Assembly: GCF_947501785.1 (NCBI RefSeq)
Contig: NZ_CANMXB010000001.1
Location: 2,732,501 to 2,796,500, forward strand
Direction of reading: 5' to 3'
Length of the DNA stretch: 64,000 nt
From: an uncultured Litoreibacter sp.
GTDB lineage: Bacteria; Pseudomonadota; Alphaproteobacteria; Rhodobacterales; Rhodobacteraceae
Of this stretch, positions 61,578-64,000 are shown in pieces (position 1 is the stretch's first letter; the number at the start of each line of letters is the position of its first letter). The notes beneath the pieces are model-generated. The model was not told where the DNA came from. It did not search any database and saw only the letters and a program-made list of their open reading frames with translations. The translations under genes and the position numbers were made by a program.

Positions 61578-61612
61578 GTGCCGAATTGGCCAATCGAATA
61601 GTTGGCCGGCAC
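61578..61612. promoter_or_regulatory. nested inverted repeat upstream of the I78 genes
   Basis: GTGCC and GGCAC enclose GGCCAA and TTGGCC (61578-61582, 61588-61593, 61602-61607, 61608-61612). It lies 26 bases before the I78 start, in the adhC-I78 gap. It could be a hairpin or an operator. Confidence 0.4.
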
Positions 61613-61638
61613 TTGATCCTGAACGGCGGGAGCAGATT

Positions 61639-61944
61639 ATGAAACTGAGATATATCATTCCTCTGGTATTGGTCGGCTGTGCCCCCACGACCGATGCTTC
61701 GATTGATGGCGACTTGACAGAACCTACCAACACCTCCGGACTTGAAGAGCGGCTGCCGGACACATGCAAGCTGGATCGTTACGCGGGTTTCGTTGGCCAG
61801 CTTCAGTCCGACGTGGCCATTCCAACGGGCAGCGACGCGCGGATTGTGAAGCCGGGAACAATTTTGACCCAAGAATATGTCGCCAACCGCGTGAATTTCT
61901 ACGTCAATGAAGACGGCATCATTACACGGGTGATTTGTGGCTAG
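61639..61944 (+). CDS. lipoprotein with I78-type protease inhibitor domain, first copy
   Basis: 101 residues, preceded by GGGAGCAGATT. A lipobox (LVLVGC) marks the lipid anchor. The mature end matches the I78 family: CKLDRYAGFVGQ, then RIVKPGTILTQEYVANRVNFYVNEDGIITRVICG. I78 proteins inhibit serine proteases and may protect the envelope. A similar lipoprotein follows with 8-base overlap. Confidence 0.85.
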   Translation: MKLRYIIPLVLVGCAPTTDASIDGDLTEPTNTSGLEERLPDTCKLDRYAGFVGQLQSDVAIPTGSDARIVKPGTILTQEYVANRVNFYVNEDGIITRVICG

Positions 61945-62218
61945 AGCGGTATTTGCCGGACTGTTTGCTGCAGGCTTCCTTGCGGCCTGCGGGCAGCCCA
62001 ACGCTGATCCGGCGGAATATGACGGCGTGCCGACCTGCGGCGCGGAGAACTTTCAGAATCTGCTGGGCCGGAACGAGTCGGTGCTTTCGAGCGTAACTTT
62101 GCCAAGAGCCACCCGCATTTTGCGGCCCGGCGACGCCATAAGTTTCGACTTTAGCCCGGATCGGCTGACCATCGATATTGATGAGTTCGGACGGGTCAGC
62201 AGCGTGACCTGCCGCTAG
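61937..62218 (+). CDS. lipoprotein with I78-like domain, second copy
   Basis: 93 residues with lipobox LAACG. The I78-like pattern is shorter and diverged (CGAENFQNLLGRNESVL, RILRPGDAISFDFSPDRLTIDIDEFGRVSSVTC). GTG start, overlapping the first copy by 8 bases, so they are translationally coupled. Divergence of the copy may mean different targets. Confidence 0.8.
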   Translation: MARAVFAGLFAAGFLAACGQPNADPAEYDGVPTCGAENFQNLLGRNESVLSSVTLPRATRILRPGDAISFDFSPDRLTIDIDEFGRVSSVTCR

Positions 62219-62661
62219 TTAAGCTTGATCCGGTAGTCCGCGTGGCAAGCTGAGCAGGTTTTGCCAAGCGCGGCGAACGCTTGCCTGAACTCAGCCTCCG
62301 ATTGAACTTCGGTGAGACCCTGTGCCGCCAGCTCCATGTCCCGTGCCTTTTCCAAGAATCCGGGCCAATCAGTCCAGATCGTATCCTTCGCCTCTGTCTT
62401 CGGGTCGGTCGCCTCTGGCTCGAACAAGGCCTCAATCTGGCGCGCATGCTCCAGAATGCGCGTGCTTCGGTCCAGGACAAACTGATCATCATATGGTGCT
62501 TGGCCCTTGAGGATGTCACCAAGGTCCTCCATGTCGTCGGCCACCAAACCCATGACGTGCATACGGGCAAGAACCTGGGGGTCTTTGACCCCGCTATGCG
62601 CAAAGGCTGCAGATACGGTGACAAGCACAAGCGCGGCGATTTGGGTTATGCGATTTTTCAT
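62215..62661 (-). CDS. cytochrome c'
   Basis: 148 residues. A signal peptide (IAALVLVTVSAAFA) sends it to the periplasm; the heme motif CSACHADYR is at 136-140 and 144, at the C-terminal end as in cytochrome c'. These bind NO or CO and may aid NO detoxification. Start ATG at 62661 is used; the frame upstream has no credible start. It converges with the second I78 gene. Confidence 0.92.
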   Translation of the reverse strand: MKNRITQIAALVLVTVSAAFAHSGVKDPQVLARMHVMGLVADDMEDLGDILKGQAPYDDQFVLDRSTRILEHARQIEALFEPEATDPKTEAKDTIWTDWPGFLEKARDMELAAQGLTEVQSEAEFRQAFAALGKTCSACHADYRIKLN

Positions 62662-62762
62662 GCCCCAAACCTGTGCTTTCCGCCCAACACGGTCAATGGA
62701 GAACATGCGCCAAATCCAACGGATCACTTGGACGTGACAAGGGTTCGGTCTAGGGTCCACCC

Positions 62763-63491
62763 GTGGCAAAGGCAGCAAAAAAGAAGAAACCTAACCGGTC
62801 GATTTTTTGGTGGATCGGGGTCGTTCCTCACCTCATTTTCAAGTGGGGCGGACGTGCACTTTTGGGTGTCATCGCGGCGGTTTTTCTGCTGATTGGGCTG
62901 TACGCGTTTGTGAACCCACCGACGACAATTTACATATTGCAAGAAAGCGCGCGCCTTGACGGGATACGTCGGGAGTGGCGCGATTTCGAGGATATTTCGC
63001 CCCATATGCCCCGTGCTATCGTGGCCGCGGAAGATGCCAATTTTTGCAAACACTGGGGCTTTGACATGCAGGCGATCCGCGATGCGCTTGAAGACGGCGG
63101 CGGCCGCGGTGCGTCGACGGTTTCGCAGCAGACCGTCAAGAATACGTTCCTGTGGCATGGTAGAAATTACGTCCGCAAAGCTATGGAAGCAGCGCTAACG
63201 CCGGTGGTGGAAGCGATTTGGACCAAAAGGCGTATCCTCGAGGTTTATATGAACATTGCTGAATTTGACGAAGGCGTTTTCGGCGTCGCTGCGGCAGCCC
63301 CATGGTACTTTGGTGTCGACGCCAAAGATCTCAGTGCGCGTCAGGCTGCGGCTTTGGCGGCGGTACTGCCGAATCCCAAAGGAAGGTCTGCAAAACGCCC
63401 GACAGCGTTCCTCAAAAAGCGCGCCCGGCAGATTAACTCAGGCGCAGAGACGATCCGCCTAGATGGCCGCAGTGCATGTTTCGAAGGTTGA
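62763..63491 (+). CDS. mtgA: monofunctional peptidoglycan glycosyltransferase
   Basis: 242 residues. A single membrane span near residue 35-55 (LLGVIAAVFLLIGLYAFVNP) anchors the GT51 domain. Motifs: VAAEDANFCKHWGFD (catalytic Glu), GASTVSQQTVKN, and RILEVYMNIAEFDEGVFGV. It polymerises lipid II. GTG start (VAKAAKKKKPNR) with a basic cytoplasmic tail. Confidence 0.95.
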   Translation: MAKAAKKKKPNRSIFWWIGVVPHLIFKWGGRALLGVIAAVFLLIGLYAFVNPPTTIYILQESARLDGIRREWRDFEDISPHMPRAIVAAEDANFCKHWGFDMQAIRDALEDGGGRGASTVSQQTVKNTFLWHGRNYVRKAMEAALTPVVEAIWTKRRILEVYMNIAEFDEGVFGVAAAAPWYFGVDAKDLSARQAAALAAVLPNPKGRSAKRPTAFLKKRARQINSGAETIRLDGRSACFEG

Positions 63492-63550
63492 AAAACCCCT
63501 GCAAGATTGCGATGACAGATAAACGCCTCTGATCTGACCGGATTTTTTCA

Positions 63551-64000
63551 ATGAACCGCTTGTTCCACGTGCCTTTGTCCCCGTTCTGCCGGAAAGTTCG
63601 CTTGGTGCTCGCCGAAAAGAAGGTCGAGGTCGAGCTGGTCGAGGAACGTTACTGGGAAGAGTCGGTTGAGTTCATGCGCCGAAACCCTGCCGGCAAAGTG
63701 CCCGTCCTAAAGATCGACAGCCAAACGCTGAGCGACAGTCAGGCAATTTGCGAATATCTTGAAGAGGTTCTGCCGGACCCGCCCCTGCTGCCCAAAAAGC
63801 CGGAAGATCGGGCTGAGGTGCGCCGCCTTGTGTTTTGGTTCGACGACAAGTTTCATCATGAAGTGACGTCTAAGCTGCTTTATGAGCGGGTTAACAAGAA
63901 GATCATGGGGCAAGGCTATCCCGAAAGTCGCAATGTGAAACTGGGCGCCCAAAAGATCAAATACCACATCGATTACATGGGGTGGCTGCTGGACCAACGC
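63551..64000 (+). CDS. glutathione S-transferase-like protein, partial
   Basis: 150 codons in the window, gene continues past the right edge. The thioredoxin-fold start is LFHVPLSPFCRKVRLVLAEKKVEVE, followed by NPAGKVPVLKID and SDSQAICEYLEE (the DSxAI glutathione motif). The alpha-helical domain begins near residue 90. Starts 59 bases after mtgA. Partial, so substrate cannot be judged. Confidence 0.9.
   Translation, partial: MNRLFHVPLSPFCRKVRLVLAEKKVEVELVEERYWEESVEFMRRNPAGKVPVLKIDSQTLSDSQAICEYLEEVLPDPPLLPKKPEDRAEVRRLVFWFDDKFHHEVTSKLLYERVNKKIMGQGYPESRNVKLGAQKIKYHIDYMGWLLDQR

Overview
The window reads as chromosomal DNA of a GC-rich alphaproteobacterium, most likely a marine Rhodobacteraceae (Roseobacter-group) member. 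Support comes from the rimP-nusA-ylxR-infB order, an HslV with the alphaproteobacterial FPGWHGTT propeptide, a SecA with a C-terminal zinc tail, the glutathione-dependent formaldehyde pathway, many short tightly packed operons with ATGA or GTGA stop/start overlaps, and GC-rich codon use. No rRNA, tRNA, CRISPR array, insertion sequence or integrase was seen. No gap longer than about 200 bases lacks a gene. About 60 protein genes are supported, one of them a 43-codon gene.

Layout. 1-2.4 kb: hslU (partial) and hslV, separated by a membrane protein and an opposing DM13 protein. 2.6-8 kb: infB, ylxR/L7Ae, nusA and rimP, read leftward from a recognisable promoter and a terminator-like leader hairpin. 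8.1-12.8 kb: DEAD-box helicase, a CDGSH/ferredoxin-like protein and a hybrid histidine kinase. 12.8-18.4 kb: a peptide-type ABC transporter operon (two permeases, one double ATPase, one Tat-exported binding protein) with an AT-rich palindrome upstream. 18.5-20.3 kb: proline iminopeptidase and ubiG. 20.3-23.3 kb: the accessory region. It holds a DUF4123 type VI secretion adaptor, a zinc-metzincin-like protein and a predicted exported protein, which together look like an orphan T6SS effector module. 23.3-27.5 kb: marR, nitrilase-family, grxC and comF on one strand, then a methyltransferase and hemH on the other. 27.5-37.2 kb: a small conserved-looking gene, mutT, argJ, a parvulin, secA, two exported proteins, radC and map. 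37.3-43.4 kb: a CinA-N protein, GNAT, AhpD-like and OmpA-like genes, a LysR regulator and a FadH-like flavoenzyme. 43.6-47.3 kb: two unknown conserved genes, a lipoprotein and ilvD. 47.4-52.4 kb: a TPR protein, two tandem CPBP proteases, accD and folC. 52.5-57.4 kb: zapE, an MFS transporter, and the distal genes of a leftward operon. 57.4-61.5 kb: fghA, an AEC transporter, a small exported protein, a TetR regulator and adhC. 61.6-64 kb: two I78-like lipoproteins, a cytochrome c', mtgA and the start of a glutathione S-transferase.

How genes work together. The rimP to infB block builds and starts the translation machinery. adhC and fghA are the two steps of formaldehyde oxidation through glutathione, and they flank a TetR gene whose likely operators (a perfect 10-bp inverted repeat and three relatives sharing TGAAC-6-GTTYA-type spacing) fill the AEC/small-protein promoter region and the TetR upstream region. 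The DUF4123, metzincin and exported-protein genes are spaced like one transcription unit and are the best candidate for a little-described system here. A family of short intergenic repeats with a TTGGCAAAAATACTC-like core lies directly after several stop codons.
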